64,000 bases of DNA from Kocuria rhizophila DC2201 (GTDB taxonomy: Bacteria; Actinomycetota; Actinomycetes; Actinomycetales; Micrococcaceae), in contig NC_010617.1 of the NCBI RefSeq assembly GCF_000010285.1, positions 62,001 through 126,000 of the forward strand, written 5' to 3'. The position numbers and the translations under genes were made by a program. Positions 49,018 to 58,332 of the stretch are shown here, one piece after another; within the stretch, counting starts at the first letter, position 1, and each line of letters begins with the position of its first letter. Under the pieces are notes generated by a model, which saw only the letters and a list, made by a program, of their open reading frames with translations, made no database searches and had not been told where the DNA came from.

Positions 49018-50262
49018 CTAGGACCCGTCCCCGCGGCGTTTCAGTCTGTCCATCGCGTAGCCCAACAGGGAGGGGGCCTCCTCGGGCTGGCGGGCCTCGG
49101 CGCTGCGCAGCCGGTCCTCGCGCTTCTCGCGGTGACGCTGCAGGTGGTCCTCGTAGCGCTTCTGGTTCAGCCGCTGCTGCTGCTGTTCCGCGGCCTCGCC
49201 GCCCGGGTCCTCCACCTCACGGGCCGGATGCCGCCCCGGTGCCACCCGGGTGAGCGGTGCGGTGCGCTCCTCGGCCTCGCGCTCGGCCTCCACGCGGGGC
49301 AGCCGCCGCCGGACCGCCTCCCGCTCGGCGCGCTCGGCCAGGCGCCGCTGGGACCTGCTCTGCCGCCGCGGTTCCGCGTACCGCTCCCGGATCTGCTCGA
49401 TCACGGGCAGCTCGTCCGTGGTCTCGTAGGGCTCCTCGGGGTACCCCGCGTCCTGGCGGTACGACGACGCCGCACGCTCCCGGCCGCGCGCGGGCGGCAC
49501 CGCGGCGTCGTCGTCCGCGTAGTGGGTGCCGCGCGGGGCAGGCTCCGGGTCGTAGGAGTCCTCCGACAGCGGGGTGACTCGGGGAACGGGGCCGGTGTCC
49601 ACCACCAGCTCCGCGGGGGTCTCCCAGCGGGTGTCCGCGAAGACCCGGTGACTGCGCCAGCCACGGAACAGCTTCCAGCCCAGGAGGGCGACGCCCAGCA
49701 GCAGCACCGTGGCGGGTTCGCCGTAGCCGGTGGAGTAGTAGACCGTGGCCACCACCAGTGCCAGGACACCCACCACGAGCGGGGCCAGCGCCACGGGGGA
49801 CTGGACCGCCAGCAGGCCCAGTAGATCCCTGCTGTAGCGGCTGTCGTGGTGGCGTCCGTGCAGGGCGTGGGCGCGGATCTTCACGCCCGGCGGGGTGTGC
49901 TCGGTCAGCTTCAGCACCGTGACGGGTGGCTCGTCCGGTTCGTCCGGGTTGAGCACCACCGTGCGGGCACGCCCGGCGGCCAGCGCGGCCCGCTGCGTGG
50001 CGGTGGCCCCGGCCAGCAGCAGGTAGCCGCCCGTGGAGACCAGCACGTACGGCACGAGCACCGCCAGCGCGAGCGTCACCGCCCGCCACACCCAGGCGAC
50101 GTCCCCCGCCGGGAAGTTGCGGAACTGCAGGGGCCCGTGCGTGAACCACAGCAGGCCCGCGCCCGCCACGAGCGCACCCAGGCCGTTGAGCACCGCGTGC
50201 AAGCGCAGGCGCGGCCAGCCGCGGGCCGAGCGCGCGGCCCAGCGTTGCTCGCGTGTGCGCAT
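49018..50262 (-). CDS. Membrane protein with long charged C-terminal region, unknown function
   Basis: The 414-residue protein has hydrophobic segments near residues 25-42, 57-85 and 150-190, then a long hydrophilic tail (from about residue 205) rich in Arg, Glu and Gln with likely coiled coil (EQIRERYAEPRRQSRSQRRL; EAAEQQQQRLNQKRYEDHL). The Asp/Ala-rich linker is encoded by an inverted pair of the dispersed motif (49464-49473, 49502-49511), giving DDDAAV and ASSYR. I do not recognise a family. ATG 50262 has CAGGAG upstream. It is divergent from an MFS gene. Confidence 0.7.
   Translation of the reverse strand: MRTREQRWAARSARGWPRLRLHAVLNGLGALVAGAGLLWFTHGPLQFRNFPAGDVAWVWRAVTLALAVLVPYVLVSTGGYLLLAGATATQRAALAAGRARTVVLNPDEPDEPPVTVLKLTEHTPPGVKIRAHALHGRHHDSRYSRDLLGLLAVQSPVALAPLVVGVLALVVATVYYSTGYGEPATVLLLGVALLGWKLFRGWRSHRVFADTRWETPAELVVDTGPVPRVTPLSEDSYDPEPAPRGTHYADDDAAVPPARGRERAASSYRQDAGYPEEPYETTDELPVIEQIRERYAEPRRQSRSQRRLAERAEREAVRRRLPRVEAEREAEERTAPLTRVAPGRHPAREVEDPGGEAAEQQQQRLNQKRYEDHLQRHREKREDRLRSAEARQPEEAPSLLGYAMDRLKRRGDGS
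49464..49511. repeat. Inverted pair of the dispersed GACGACGCCGC motif inside a coding linker
   Basis: ACGACGCCGC at 49464-49473 faces GCGGCGTCGT at 49502-49511, 28 bases apart, in the unconserved Asp/Ala/Ser-rich linker of the membrane protein. The arrangement is the same kind seen at 20115-20166. Confidence 0.8.
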
Positions 50263-50440
50263 GGGTGCTCCTGGGATTCCGGGGACGTGGGGTGCTCTCA
50301 GCGTAGGCGGTGCGGCGGACACGCACGAGGCACCTCGCGCGGGGCACCGGGGCCGCGGTGGACGGTGCTCGACGGCAGGGCCGGAGGGCGCGTGCGCAGT
50401 GCGGGGCCGGGGCGGTGTGCGCGCACCCTAGGATCGGTGC

Positions 50441-51721
50441 GTGGCCCGCTTTCTCCTCGACGTCTCGCCCGTGCGCGAGATCCCCGCCTTCCGCCGGCTG
50501 TGGGCGGGCTCCACGCTGTCCATGCTGGGCAGCCAGTTCACGGTGATCGCCATCAGCCTGGAGGTCTTCGAGCTCACGCACTCCACGTTCGCGGTGGGGC
50601 TGGTGGGCGTGTTCGCCCTGGTGCCGCTGATCGTCGCTGGGCTCTACGGCGGGTCCATCGGGGACGCCCACGACCGCCGGCTGGCCGGGCTGTGGACCAC
50701 CGTGGGACTGTTCGCCATGACCGTGGCGCTCGCCGCCCACGCGTGGCTGGACGTCCGCAGCGTGGGGGTGCTCTACGCGATCGTGTCCCTGCACTCCTTC
50801 GCGCAGGGGCTTGGCCAGCCCGTGCGTGGCGCGATCGTGCCCCGCCTGGTGCCCGCCCGCCAGCTGCCCGCGGCCAACGCGCTGTTCCAGCTGACCATGG
50901 GCTCATGCCTCATGGTGGGGCCGCTGCTCGGCGCGTTCACGGTGGCCGGTCTGGGCTTCGCGTGGGCGTACACGCTGGACGCGCTGAGCTTCGCGGTGAG
51001 CCTGTGGGCCATGTACAAGCTCCCGCCGCTGCCGCCCGAACCGGGGGACGGCGAGGTCACCAGGCCCGGGCTCCGCTCCGTGGTGGAGGGCTTCCGCTTC
51101 CTGGCCACCCGCCCGAACCTGCGCATGACCTTCCTGCTGGACATCGCCGCCATGGTGTTCGCGATGCCGCGCGTCCTGTTCCCCGTGCTCGGGGCGTCCG
51201 TGCTGGGCGGGGACCAGCTCACGGTCGGGTTGCTCACCGCCTCCCTGGCAGCGGGGTCCGTGATCGCGGGCGTGTTCTCAGGAACATTCATACGCATCAA
51301 CCATCACGGCCAAGCATGCGCCGCCGCGGTGGCGGGCTGGGCCGTGTGCATCATGGCGTTCGGCGCGGTGGTGCTGCTCACCTCCCGGGGCGCGGGGGCG
51401 GACACCGCCTGGCCTCTGGCGCTCGCCTGCGCGACCCTCGTGGCCGCCGGGGTCATGGACTCCGTGTCCATGCTCTTCCGCACCACCATCCTGCAGGCCG
51501 CCACCCCGGACGCCCTGCGCAGCCGGCTGCAGGGCATCTTCATCGTGGTCGTCGCCGGAGGACCCCGCCTGGGCGACGCCGTGCTGGGCGCCGGCGGCCA
51601 GCTGCTCGGCCCGGGCTGGGCCGCGCTCGGCGGAGCGGCGGTGTGCCTGGTGCTCGTCATCCTGCTGGTGCGGGTGTTCCCCGGCTTCCTGCGCTACGAC
51701 GCGCGCGACCCCCAGCCCTGA
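50441..51721 (+). CDS. MFS transporter, EntS-like exporter
   Basis: The 426-residue carrier starts close to helix 1 (VREIPAFRRLWAGSTLSMLG) and has 12 hydrophobic segments, ADDRR-type motif GDAHDRRLAGLW after helix 2, and FAQGLGQPVRGAIVPRLVP in helix 4. This pattern is shared with the EntS/DHA3 group that exports siderophores, macrolides and similar compounds. Substrate unknown. GTG 50441 is the only start near the first helix. The gene is followed at 51744 by a motif copy and then a MATE exporter. Confidence 0.85.
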   Translation: MARFLLDVSPVREIPAFRRLWAGSTLSMLGSQFTVIAISLEVFELTHSTFAVGLVGVFALVPLIVAGLYGGSIGDAHDRRLAGLWTTVGLFAMTVALAAHAWLDVRSVGVLYAIVSLHSFAQGLGQPVRGAIVPRLVPARQLPAANALFQLTMGSCLMVGPLLGAFTVAGLGFAWAYTLDALSFAVSLWAMYKLPPLPPEPGDGEVTRPGLRSVVEGFRFLATRPNLRMTFLLDIAAMVFAMPRVLFPVLGASVLGGDQLTVGLLTASLAAGSVIAGVFSGTFIRINHHGQACAAAVAGWAVCIMAFGAVVLLTSRGAGADTAWPLALACATLVAAGVMDSVSMLFRTTILQAATPDALRSRLQGIFIVVVAGGPRLGDAVLGAGGQLLGPGWAALGGAAVCLVLVILLVRVFPGFLRYDARDPQP

Positions 51722-51900
51722 CCGTCCTGGACCCTCGCGGGGGACGACGCCGCCCGGGCCGCCCGAGCGGCTCGCCGCACCGCCGCCCCGGTCACCCGAG
51801 CAGGCGCGCCCGCTCCCGCGGGTCCGCAGACGTCAGGTCGACGGCGCACGGGTGCGCCGCCCCGTGGGCACCGACCACGGACCCCGCCTACCCTGGAGCG

Positions 51901-53400
51901 GTGCCCTCCTCCCCCGCGCAGCAGCCCACGCCCGACGACCCCGCTCAGCCCGTCTCCGATGCTCCCGCACCGGCCTCTGACGACCACCCCGCATCGTCTC
52001 GGACCGCCACCGGGCCGAAGAGTGGCCGTGGCGCGCCGGGCGACCCTGCGGCGTCGGCCCCCTCCCGGGGTCCGAGCCTGAACCGGCAGATCCTTGCGCT
52101 CGCCGTGCCCGCGTTCGGGGCGCTGATCGCGGAGCCGCTGTTCCTGCTCGCGGACTCGGCGATCATCGGGCACCTGGGCACCGCGGAGCTCGCGGGTGTG
52201 GGGGTCGCCTCCACCCTGGTGCAGACCGTGGTGGGGCTCATGGTGTTCCTGGCCTACAGCACCACACCGGCGGTGGCACGACACCTCGGGGCCGGGCGGA
52301 TGGCGGACGCCCTGCGCGTGGGCCGGGACGGACTGTGGACCGCCGCCGGGCTGGGCATCCTCCTGGCGGCCGTGGGCGCGGTGGTGATGCCGCCGGTGCT
52401 GCGCGCAATGGGTGCGCAGGGGGAGGTGCTGGACCACGCGACATCGTACGCGCTGTGGTCCCTGCCCGGCCTGGTGGCCATGCTCGTGGTGCTCGCTGCG
52501 GTGGGGGTGCTGCGCGGACTGCAGGACACCACCACCCCGCTGGTCGTCGCCGGTGTGGGCGCGGCCGTGAACGCCGGGCTGAACGTCGCGCTCGTCTACG
52601 GTGCGGACCTGGGGGTCGCGGGCGCCGCCATCGGCACCAGCATCACCCAGTGGGGCATGGCCCTGACCTACCTGGTGATGCTGGGGCGCCGGTTCCGCGC
52701 TGAGGGCGTGGCGGTGCGGACCGGCTGGGCCGGGATCCGAGGCCACCTCACCGTGGGCTCGTGGCTCATGCTGCGCACCCTGTCCCTGCGAGTGGCGATC
52801 CTCTCCACCGTGGTGGTGGCCACCGCCCAGGGCGCGGAGAACCTCGCGGCGTACCAGCTGACGATGACCATCTTCAACTTCCTGGCCTTCGCCCTGGACG
52901 CCCTCGCGATCGCCGCGCAGGCGCTGCTCGGCAAGGAGCTGGGCGCCCGCAACCTGGACCGCCAGGAGGACCGGGACGCGGTGCGGCTGCTCATGCGTCG
53001 GCTGCTGCGCTGGGGGCTGGGCTTCGGCGTGGTCACCGGCCTGCTGGTGGGCGTGCTGGGCCCGCGGCTGGGGTTCCTGTTCACGGACTCGCAGGACGTC
53101 CAGGCGCTGTTCGGCGTCTCCCTGCTGGTGGTCGCGGTGGGGCAGCCGGTCGCGGCGTTCGTGTTCGTGCTCGACGGCGTGCTGATCGGCGCCGGGGACG
53201 CCCGCTACCTGGCCCTGGCCGGGGTCGTGAACCTGGTGGTCTACCTCCCTCTGCTGTGGGCCGTGGCCCAGTGGGGCGGCGCGGGGGCGGCCGGGGCGGT
53301 GTGGCTGTGGCTCGCGTACGCCGGCGGCTACACGGGCGCCCGCGCGGCCACCCTGGGCTGGCGGATCCGCGGCTCGCGGTGGATGTTCGCCATGGCGTGA
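51901..53400 (+). CDS. MATE family efflux transporter (DinF-like)
   Basis: The 499-residue protein has a 60-residue Pro/Asp/Ser-rich N-terminal tail, then 12 hydrophobic segments. RQILALAVPAFGALIAEPLFLLADSAIIGHLG, split over helix 1, and GVLRGLQDTTTPLVVAGVGA mark the MATE fold of the DinF branch. It should export cationic drugs or metabolites using an ion gradient. GTG 51901 with GGAG upstream is used; starting later would still keep all helices, so the tail length is uncertain. A hairpin follows 27 bases after the stop. Confidence 0.88.
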   Translation: MPSSPAQQPTPDDPAQPVSDAPAPASDDHPASSRTATGPKSGRGAPGDPAASAPSRGPSLNRQILALAVPAFGALIAEPLFLLADSAIIGHLGTAELAGVGVASTLVQTVVGLMVFLAYSTTPAVARHLGAGRMADALRVGRDGLWTAAGLGILLAAVGAVVMPPVLRAMGAQGEVLDHATSYALWSLPGLVAMLVVLAAVGVLRGLQDTTTPLVVAGVGAAVNAGLNVALVYGADLGVAGAAIGTSITQWGMALTYLVMLGRRFRAEGVAVRTGWAGIRGHLTVGSWLMLRTLSLRVAILSTVVVATAQGAENLAAYQLTMTIFNFLAFALDALAIAAQALLGKELGARNLDRQEDRDAVRLLMRRLLRWGLGFGVVTGLLVGVLGPRLGFLFTDSQDVQALFGVSLLVVAVGQPVAAFVFVLDGVLIGAGDARYLALAGVVNLVVYLPLLWAVAQWGGAGAAGAVWLWLAYAGGYTGARAATLGWRIRGSRWMFAMA

Positions 53401-53426
53401 GGCCGGGGCGGCACCGCTCTCCAGCC

Positions 53427-53465
53427 CCGCGGCAGCTGCGTGAAGCGCCCCGGGACCTGCCGCGG
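53427..53465 (+). terminator. Hairpin after the MATE gene
   Basis: CCGCGGCAG (53427-53435) pairs perfectly with CTGCCGCGG (53457-53465). It lacks a U-tract but is well placed for the MATE transcript. A motif copy lies further on at 53499-53508. Confidence 0.6.
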
Positions 53466-53584
53466 CGTGCCGCTGCGGGGAGCGCGGCACCGGGCCGGGC
53501 GGCGTCGTGCACCGGGGCCCGCGAGCACCGGTACGACGCGTGGTGAACCTTTCCGTTCACAGCTCACGGGACTATCCTTAAGGC

Positions 53585-54574
53585 ATGAACAAAGACGTTC
53601 GCAGCACCTCGTCCACCGCTCCCGTCCTCGTGGGCATCGACGGCTCCGAGATCGCCCTCAGGGCCCTCGACCGCGCCCTCGCCGAGGCCAGCGCCCGCAA
53701 CGTTCCCGTCCGGCTGATCGGCGCCTACCCCGTGGCCATCGTGGGGGAGCCCGGCCTGGAGGCCCGCTACCGGGAGGCCGTCAGCCAGGAGTGCGAGAAG
53801 AACCTCCTGGCCGCCGTGGAGCACGCCCGCCAGCAGGACCCGCAGGTCCCGATCGACACCATCTCCGCGGAGGGGGACGCCGCCCGCTCGGTGCTGCGTG
53901 CCGCCAAGGACTGCAGCCTGGTGGTGCTGGGCAAGCGCGGCCGCGGGGGTGCCCTGCGCGGACGGATCGGCTCCGTGTCCAACGCCGTGGCCGCCCACTG
54001 CCCGGTGCCCGTGATCGTGGTCCCGCCCGGTGAGCACCAGGACTCCTCGGACCGGGAGCAGGCCGCATCCCAGGCCCAGGAGGCGCAGGACGTCCAGCTC
54101 ACCGAACGGCAGGACACGCAGCGCGTGCCCGCGTCCGAGACGGACTTCTCCGGCACCGTGGTGGTGGGCGTGGACGCCGCCGGGGACGAGAACCCCGCGG
54201 TGGCCCAGGCCATCGAGTACGCCGCGGCCCATGGGCTGGGGCTCAGCCTGGTGTCCGTGAACGGCGCCCTGTCCGGGACCCCCGAGTGGTTCCAGGACCA
54301 GTACAACCAGACCTACTACTTCGAGGAGTCCCTCAAGAAGCTCTCGGCGCTGGCCCGCAGCATCGCGGAGCGGGAACCGGGTGTGGAGGTCACGGACTAC
54401 GCCTTCCTGGGCCGCCCCGGCCGCGTGCTCGTGCAGGCCACCCGCACCGCGGACCTCGTGGTGGTGGGCTCCCGCGGCGTGGGCGGCTTCACGGGCCTGC
54501 TGCTGGGCTCCGTCTCCCAGGCCGTGCTGGCCGGCGCCGCCGGGCCCGTGATGGTGGTCCCCACCAAGCACTGA
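53585..54574 (+). CDS. Tandem universal stress protein, ATP-binding type
   Basis: The 329-residue protein has two UspA domains, about residues 14-150 and 190-328, joined by a Gln/Glu/Ala-rich linker (EQAASQAQEAQDVQLTERQD). Both keep the ATP-binding glycine pattern, GKRGRGGALRGRIGS and GSRGVGGFTGLLLGS. Actinobacterial tandem Usps bind ATP and act in redox or dormancy responses. It is followed after 51 bases by a second gene of the same kind, probably a duplicate. ATG 53585 follows TTAAGGC. Confidence 0.88.
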   Translation: MNKDVRSTSSTAPVLVGIDGSEIALRALDRALAEASARNVPVRLIGAYPVAIVGEPGLEARYREAVSQECEKNLLAAVEHARQQDPQVPIDTISAEGDAARSVLRAAKDCSLVVLGKRGRGGALRGRIGSVSNAVAAHCPVPVIVVPPGEHQDSSDREQAASQAQEAQDVQLTERQDTQRVPASETDFSGTVVVGVDAAGDENPAVAQAIEYAAAHGLGLSLVSVNGALSGTPEWFQDQYNQTYYFEESLKKLSALARSIAEREPGVEVTDYAFLGRPGRVLVQATRTADLVVVGSRGVGGFTGLLLGSVSQAVLAGAAGPVMVVPTKH

Positions 54575-54625
54575 GCCCGCCCCGAACACCCCCATCCTCC
54601 AACCGAGACAAGCAGGTGCACAGAC

Positions 54626-55516
54626 ATGACACAGAACATCGTGGTGGCGTACGACGGCTCCGACCACAGTGAGCGCGCCCTGGACTGGGCGATCGCGGAA
54701 TCGCAGCAGCGGCAGCTGCCGGTGAAGATCGTGCTCTCCACGGGGCGCCAGACCGGGCTGGACCAGTCCCTCTACGGGGTCTTCGCGGAGGCCCTGCAGG
54801 AGGAGTCGGAGAAGCTGGCCAAGCACGCGGTGGAGACGGCCAAGACCGCCGGGGTCACGGCGCAGTGCATCATCGAGCGCGGCGACGCCGCCGGGGTGAT
54901 CGTCTACGAGGCGCAGGACGCCGCCATGGTGGTCATGGGCAAGCGAGGCCACCACGGGGTGCGCGGCCGGGTGGGTTCGGTCTCCGCGGCCGTGGCCTCC
55001 CACTCGCAGGTGCCCGTGGTGATCCTCCCGGAGAGCTGGAACCCCGACGAGCGGGAGTCCCGTCCGGAGGGTGAGACCTTCGCGGGCTGCGTGGTGGTGG
55101 GTGTGGACAAGCTCGGCGCCAAGAACCAGGCGGTTCCGCTGGCCGCCCGCTACGCCGCGGAGCACGGCCTCACGCTCGCGGTGGTGAGCGTGGTCCCCAC
55201 CACCAGCTACCTGCCCATGAACTCCTACGAGCTGGACCGTGCCGTCCAGGAGCAGCTGAAGGCCCCGGCCAAGGAGCTCACGGAGTCCGTGGCCCAGGAG
55301 CTGCGCGGTGACTTCCCGGACCTGCAGATCGTCACCCGCGTGCTCGACGGCCGCCCCGCGGACGCCCTCGTGGACGCCTCGCGCACCGCGGACCTGCTGG
55401 TCGTGGGCACCCGCGGCTACGGCGGCTTCCGCGGGCTGCTCATGGGCTCGGTCTCCCAGGCGGTCCTCGCGGACACCGAGTCGCCCGTGATGGTGGTCCC
55501 CACCGCCCGCAGCTGA
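54626..55516 (+). CDS. Tandem universal stress protein, ATP-binding type, second copy
   Basis: The 296-residue protein has two UspA domains (about residues 1-140 and 155-294) with intact ATP loops GKRGHHGVRGRVGS and GTRGYGGFRGLLMGS. It resembles the preceding gene but has a shorter linker. AGACAAGCAGG lies upstream of ATG 54626. The pair probably forms one transcript that ends at the hairpin starting 55544. Confidence 0.9.
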   Translation: MTQNIVVAYDGSDHSERALDWAIAESQQRQLPVKIVLSTGRQTGLDQSLYGVFAEALQEESEKLAKHAVETAKTAGVTAQCIIERGDAAGVIVYEAQDAAMVVMGKRGHHGVRGRVGSVSAAVASHSQVPVVILPESWNPDERESRPEGETFAGCVVVGVDKLGAKNQAVPLAARYAAEHGLTLAVVSVVPTTSYLPMNSYELDRAVQEQLKAPAKELTESVAQELRGDFPDLQIVTRVLDGRPADALVDASRTADLLVVGTRGYGGFRGLLMGSVSQAVLADTESPVMVVPTARS

Positions 55517-55543
55517 CGGTCACGACGCCGTACGGCTGGGTTG

Positions 55544-55580
55544 CGCGGGCCGGTTCCCCTCCCCGGGGTGCCGGCCCGCG
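55544..55580 (+). terminator. Hairpin after the Usp pair
   Basis: CGCGGGCCGG (55544-55553) pairs with CCGGCCCGCG (55571-55580), and the loop contains a further CCCC/GGGG pairing. It starts 28 bases after the stop. The rest of the 280-base gap to the next gene holds a motif copy at 55651-55660 and no gene. Confidence 0.7.
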
Positions 55581-55798
55581 GCCGTGTTCCGGGGGAGATC
55601 CGGAGCGCCCGGACCCCGCGGCCCGGACGATGATCCGAGAACCCTGCCGGGCGGCGTCGTCCCCGCCCAGGTGCCGGAACCGCAGGGCGGTGCGGCCACG
55701 ACTCACGGGGCACCGGCGCGGTGCATGCCGTCCCGCGCACGTAACCTGGGGGGCAGGAGACGGCGCGAGGCGCCGGACGTCGAGAACCTGGAGGACCC

Positions 55799-56794
55799 GT
55801 GCACGGCCGAGAAACGAGAACCGCCCCGGTGGGGCGCACCCTGGCCACCGCCGCGGTCGGCGCCGTGCTGCTGCTGGGCAGCGCCGCCCCCGCACACGCC
55901 GTGGACCTCCCGCCCCGGCCGACCGAGGGCGCCGTGCAGGACCAGGCGGACCTGCTCACCACCCAGCAGGAGGCCGCTCTCAACCGGCTGATCGGGGACC
56001 GGAACAAGGACAACGAGTACATCCGCGCCGCCGTGCTCACCGTCAACGACACCCGCGGCGAGGACATCGAGGAGTTCTCCCGGCGGATGGCCACGGACTG
56101 GGGCGTGGGGGAGGACGGCCGCAACAACGGCGTGCTGGTGGTCGCGGACATGGGGGACCGCAAGCTGCGCATCGAGGTGGCGGACGGTGCCCGCGAGGTG
56201 CTCTCCGACGCGGACGCCGAGGACATCATGAAGGACCAGCTCGAACCGGGGTTCAAGGACGAGGACTATGCCGGGGCGTTCACGGACACCCTCACCGAGG
56301 TCTACGACCAGGCCACCCCGGAGGCCGCCGCGCAGCGCGACGCGGACAGCAAGACGGTCCTGGGCATCGTGCTGCTGGTCGTCGGGGGCGCCGTGGCGGC
56401 CGTGGCCACGGCCTTCGGTGTGGGCGCGCGCCGGAACAAGCGGATCCGGGCGCAGGCGGACCGGGAGATCGAGCAGTTCCAGCGCGAGCACCCCGAGGAG
56501 AAGGTCACGGAGGGCATGCGCCGGGCCTACTACCGCTACCGGCAGCAGAACCGGAAGGCGCCCGGTCTGAACCAGAAACCCCGCCGGGTCAAGGACAAGA
56601 GCGGCGTGGAGCGCGAGGTCCAGTACGCGCCCTCGTTCCGCGCCTGGCTGCCGCTGTACGCGATGTACCCGTCCGTGTACAACGGCACGGCGCACACGCC
56701 CGGCGCCTCGGGGTCCAACTACGGCGGCGGGGCGTCCAGCTCGTTCGGCGGCGGCGGGGGCTTCACCGGCGGCGGTGCGTCCGGCAGCTTCTGA
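55799..56794 (+). CDS. TPM-domain (YgcG-like) membrane protein
   Basis: The 331-residue protein has a signal sequence (TLATAAVGAVLLLGSAAPAHA), an extracytoplasmic TPM domain (VQDQADLLTTQQEAALNRLI through GVLVVADMGDRKLRIEV), a TM helix around VLGIVLLVVGGAVAAVATAF, a charged cytoplasmic stretch, and a C-terminal Gly/Ser-rich tail (NYGGGASSSFGGGGGFTGGG). TPM proteins are implicated in photosystem or membrane-protein repair and phosphatase-like activity, but bacterial roles are unclear. GTG 55799 follows TGGAGGA. A motif-pair hairpin shared with the convergent ABC gene follows. Confidence 0.82.
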   Translation: MHGRETRTAPVGRTLATAAVGAVLLLGSAAPAHAVDLPPRPTEGAVQDQADLLTTQQEAALNRLIGDRNKDNEYIRAAVLTVNDTRGEDIEEFSRRMATDWGVGEDGRNNGVLVVADMGDRKLRIEVADGAREVLSDADAEDIMKDQLEPGFKDEDYAGAFTDTLTEVYDQATPEAAAQRDADSKTVLGIVLLVVGGAVAAVATAFGVGARRNKRIRAQADREIEQFQREHPEEKVTEGMRRAYYRYRQQNRKAPGLNQKPRRVKDKSGVEREVQYAPSFRAWLPLYAMYPSVYNGTAHTPGASGSNYGGGASSSFGGGGGFTGGGASGSF

Positions 56795-56820
56795 GCGCGG
56801 CCCGTTCGGCCCGCCGGGGA

Positions 56821-56884
56821 ACGACGCCGCTGCGCTGCCGCCCGCGGGGGCGCGGTGGCCCGGGCGAGTGCCGGGCGGCGTCGT
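56821..56884. terminator. Inverted motif pair between convergent genes
   Basis: ACGACGCCGC at 56821-56830 faces GCGGCGTCGT at 56875-56884 between the stops of the TPM gene (56794) and the ABC ATPase gene (56928). The position and symmetry suggest a two-way terminator made from the dispersed motif. Confidence 0.55.
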
Positions 56885-56927
56885 CGTGCTCCGTGGTGCT
56901 CGCACGGGACGGCAGGCGAGAACGTGC

Positions 56928-57665
56928 TCAGACGGCGTCGAAGACGTTGAGGTAGCGCTGGATCCGCTCGTTGTCCGAGGCGAAGAAGTCCTCCGGGGTG
57001 CCGTCGAAGCCGATCCCGCCGTCCGCGAGGAAGACGATGCGGTCCGCGACCCGGCGGGCGAAGCCGATGTTGTGCGTGACCACCACCAGGGAGCGGCGCT
57101 CGCGGGCCAGGTCCACCATGACCCTGATGACCTCGGCCTCCAGCTCGGGGTCCAGGGCGGAGGTGGGCTCGTCGAAGAGCAGGTAGTCCGGCTCCACGGC
57201 CAGGGCCCTGGCGATCGCCACGCGCTGCTGCTGCCCGCCGGAGAGGTTGTCCGGGTACTCCTCCAACCGGTGGCCCATTCCCACGGACTCCAGCAGCTCC
57301 ACTGCGCGAGCCCGGGCCGTGGCGCGGTCCGCCTTGCCGTTCAGTGCCGGGGGCATGGCCACGTTGTCCAGCACCGTCTCGTGCGGGAAGAGGTTGTAGC
57401 TCTGGAAGACCATGGCGGAGCGGCGGCGAATCGCGGAGATCTGCCTGCGGGTCAGCTGCGCACCGAAGGTCACGGAGTCCCCGTTGATGTCCAGGCGCCC
57501 GGACTCGGGGACCTCGAGCAGGTTCATGGTGCGCAGCAGGGTGGACTTCCCGGAGCCTGACGGCCCGAGGATCACGGTGGTCTCCCCGTTGGGCAGCGCC
57601 AGGGTGATCCCCCGCAGGACGGTGGTGTCCCCGAAGCTCTTGGAGACGTCTGTCAGCTCAAGCAT
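56928..57665 (-). CDS. Polar amino acid ABC transporter ATPase, probably cystine
   Basis: The 245-residue ATPase has Walker A GPSGSGKST, Q-loop FQSYNLFPHETVL, signature LSGGQQQR, Walker B LLFDEPTSALDPE and the switch His in VTHNIGF. It belongs to the GlnQ/TcyC subfamily of polar amino acid importers. Its start overlaps the permease 3' end by eight bases. With a cystathionine lyase/synthase gene heading the operon, cystine or another sulfur amino acid is the probable substrate. Confidence 0.9.
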   Translation of the reverse strand: MLELTDVSKSFGDTTVLRGITLALPNGETTVILGPSGSGKSTLLRTMNLLEVPESGRLDINGDSVTFGAQLTRRQISAIRRRSAMVFQSYNLFPHETVLDNVAMPPALNGKADRATARARAVELLESVGMGHRLEEYPDNLSGGQQQRVAIARALAVEPDYLLFDEPTSALDPELEAEVIRVMVDLARERRSLVVVTHNIGFARRVADRIVFLADGGIGFDGTPEDFFASDNERIQRYLNVFDAV

Positions 57666-58332
57666 GGGAACTCCTGATGTAGCGGTTGGACACCCGTTCG
57701 AGGCGGGACTGCAGCAGCGAGAGGACAGTGAAGATCGCCAGGTAGATCACAGCCACCTCCGCGTAGAGCGCGAGGGGCTGGAAGTTGGTCGCGGCGATCT
57801 GACGGCCCACCTGGAACACGTCCGCCAGGGTGATGACCATGACCAGGGAGGTGCCCTTGACCAGGTCGATGAGGTCGTTGCCCAGGGGAGGCAGCGCGAT
57901 CCGCAGGGCCTGGGGCGCGACGACGTGGCGCACCGTCTGCCAGCCCGTGTAGTTCAGCGTCCGGGCGGCTTCGAGCTGGCCCCGGGGGATGGACTGCACG
58001 GAGGCCCGCAGGGTCTCGGCCGCGTAGGCCCCCGTGTTCAGGGTGAACGCGAGGATCGCGGAGGTCCACGCGGAGAGCGTGATGCCGGCGGCGGGCAGCC
58101 CGTAGAAGATGATGAACAGCTGCACCAGGATCGGGGTGCCGCGGAACAGCCACACGTAGAAGCGGGAGATCCACTGCAGGGGGCGGATGCCGCTCAGGCG
58201 CATGGCGGTGGCGAGTACCGCCACCACCAGGGCGAGGACGAAGGCGATGATGCTCAGCGGGATGGTCACCTTGACGGTGGCCAGCAGCAGCTGCGGAAGG
58301 GAATCGGCCCAAAGGCTCAGGAAATCGGTCAT
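57658..58332 (-). CDS. Polar amino acid ABC transporter permease, probably cystine
   Basis: The 224-residue HisM-type permease has five hydrophobic segments and the conserved FRGTPILVQLFIIFYGLP motif plus the EAA loop EAARTLNYTGWQTVRHVVAPQA in two parts. One such subunit as a homodimer suffices in cystine-type importers. Its ATG overlaps the binding protein's stop as ATGA, and its own stop overlaps the ATPase start, so the three components are coupled. Confidence 0.9.
   Translation of the reverse strand: MTDFLSLWADSLPQLLLATVKVTIPLSIIAFVLALVVAVLATAMRLSGIRPLQWISRFYVWLFRGTPILVQLFIIFYGLPAAGITLSAWTSAILAFTLNTGAYAAETLRASVQSIPRGQLEAARTLNYTGWQTVRHVVAPQALRIALPPLGNDLIDLVKGTSLVMVITLADVFQVGRQIAATNFQPLALYAEVAVIYLAIFTVLSLLQSRLERVSNRYIRSSHA

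Noticed and set aside
49846-51900. A long in-frame extension upstream of the MATE gene
   Set aside because: It runs antisense and out of frame through a membrane protein and an MFS gene; the GTG at 51901 with its own ribosome-binding site is the sensible start.
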